34,299 bases of DNA from Thiohalobacter sp. (lineage in GTDB: Bacteria; Pseudomonadota; Gammaproteobacteria; DSM-19610). The notes beneath the pieces were generated by a model. That model saw only the letters and a list, made by a program, of their open reading frames with translations. It did not search any database and had not been told where the DNA came from. The translations under genes and the position numbers were made by a program. The stretch lies in assembly GCA_026984835.1 (NCBI GenBank), contig JALSRI010000212.1, positions 1-34,299 on the forward strand. The letters are read 5' to 3'. Shown in pieces: positions 33,798-34,299 of the stretch. Every line of letters starts with the position of its first letter. The stretch's first letter is position 1.

Positions 33798-34299
33798 ATG
33801 AACGGCAAACGCGCGCTGGTGGCCAACCTGCTGGTACTGGCATCCATTGCCCTGCTGGCAGTGATCTACTATTCGCCCATCTGGTGGGTGTCGCTGACGG
33901 CGCCCAACTACCCGAAGGAGGCCTTCCCCGAGGGGGTGCGCATCGAGTTCCACATGAACGGCGTCTTCAACGGCTGCAGAAAGGTCGAGAAGGCAGAGAT
34001 CCAGGAAGAGGAAGCACTCGACTGCGTGCACGAGATGGACACCATCAATCACTACGTCGGCATGTATCCCATCGCCGCCGGCGGCGTGATCGAGCGGGCC
34101 TTCTCGCCCTTCCTGGTGTCGATGCTGGTGGTGAGCCTGGTCGGTTTCATGTTCACCCGACCGGCGCTGCGGGTGGCGGTGCTCGCCATCGGTTTCTCGG
34201 CCATCGCCGCGTGGATGTACCTGACCTACTATGGTGAGAACGGAATCGAGTACGAGAACACCGGCTACATCAAGGCGCTGGTGACCGCGCTGGACCAGG
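33798..34299 (+). CDS. nos-cluster-associated membrane protein, 3' truncated by window
   Basis: The frame is open from ATG 33798 to the window end (167 codons). It starts with a membrane helix (ALVANLLVLASIALLAVIYY), then a periplasmic stretch with NYPKEAF and a cysteine pair (NGCRK, LDCVHE). MDTINHYVGMYPI follows, and then at least two more helices (SPFLVSMLVVSLVGFMF, VAVLAIGFSAIAAWMYL). The INHYVGM segment is, as I recall it, characteristic of membrane proteins encoded in clade II nos clusters and discussed with NosB/NosL accessory proteins. A role in NosZ copper assembly or electron transfer is inferred. GAGGGG lies 8 bases before the ATG. It is 46 bases after the diheme cytochrome gene, so it is in the same operon. 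Confidence 0.75.
   Translation, partial: MNGKRALVANLLVLASIALLAVIYYSPIWWVSLTAPNYPKEAFPEGVRIEFHMNGVFNGCRKVEKAEIQEEEALDCVHEMDTINHYVGMYPIAAGGVIERAFSPFLVSMLVVSLVGFMFTRPALRVAVLAIGFSAIAAWMYLTYYGENGIEYENTGYIKALVTALDQ

Overview
The window is about 34.3 kb of high-GC DNA, densely coding on both strands. Its gene content points to a respiratory, N2O-reducing gammaproteobacterium. The evidence is a nitrous oxide reductase with a Sec-type signal and several multiheme cytochromes, an OprC/NosA-type copper receptor, an NhaR-type regulator next to a CPA2 antiporter, and c-di-GMP signalling proteins (PilZ, GGDEF-EAL, with an HDOD protein nearby). The assignment is inferred from gene families; no rRNA or other phylogenetic marker is present. 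I saw no tRNA, rRNA, CRISPR array, insertion sequence or phage module.

Layout. 1-4040: the end of a cupin protein, a small membrane protein, dodecin, a PAS-GGDEF-EAL protein and a YihY/BrkB membrane protein. 4069-15758: the most unusual part. A 1988-residue beta-helix membrane protein on the minus strand faces two plus-strand genes for cytosolic FtsH-like AAA+ zinc proteases of 1184 and 673 residues. The beta-helix protein and the larger protease each carry two copies of the same uncharacterised N-terminal module, which ties the three genes together as one candidate system. 15759-20176: a beta-carbonic anhydrase overlapping a class II aldolase-Dabb fusion, divergent from an NhaR-like regulator and a Na+/H+ antiporter. 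20194-25619: PilZ, HDOD, an uncharacterised protein, a CelD/BcsL-type acyltransferase, a TauE/SafE-type membrane protein and a sigma54 activator with no sensor domain. 25661-34299: copper uptake and N2O respiration. This holds an OprC-type receptor, a divergent TonB, then nosZ behind an FNR-type box, a monoheme cytochrome c, a hexaheme NirT-cytochrome c fusion, a diheme cytochrome c and the start of a nos-associated membrane protein.

How the genes fit together. OprC and TonB can supply copper to NosZ, which needs six copper atoms per monomer (two in CuA, four in CuZ). The NirT-like protein and the smaller cytochromes can carry electrons from quinol to NosZ in the periplasm. The FNR-type box would restrict this to low oxygen. 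In the central locus, two soluble unfoldase-proteases probably act on, or together with, a large channel-like membrane protein. The shared modules suggest that both sides read the same signal. The function is unknown, and a conflict or stress role is only a hypothesis.
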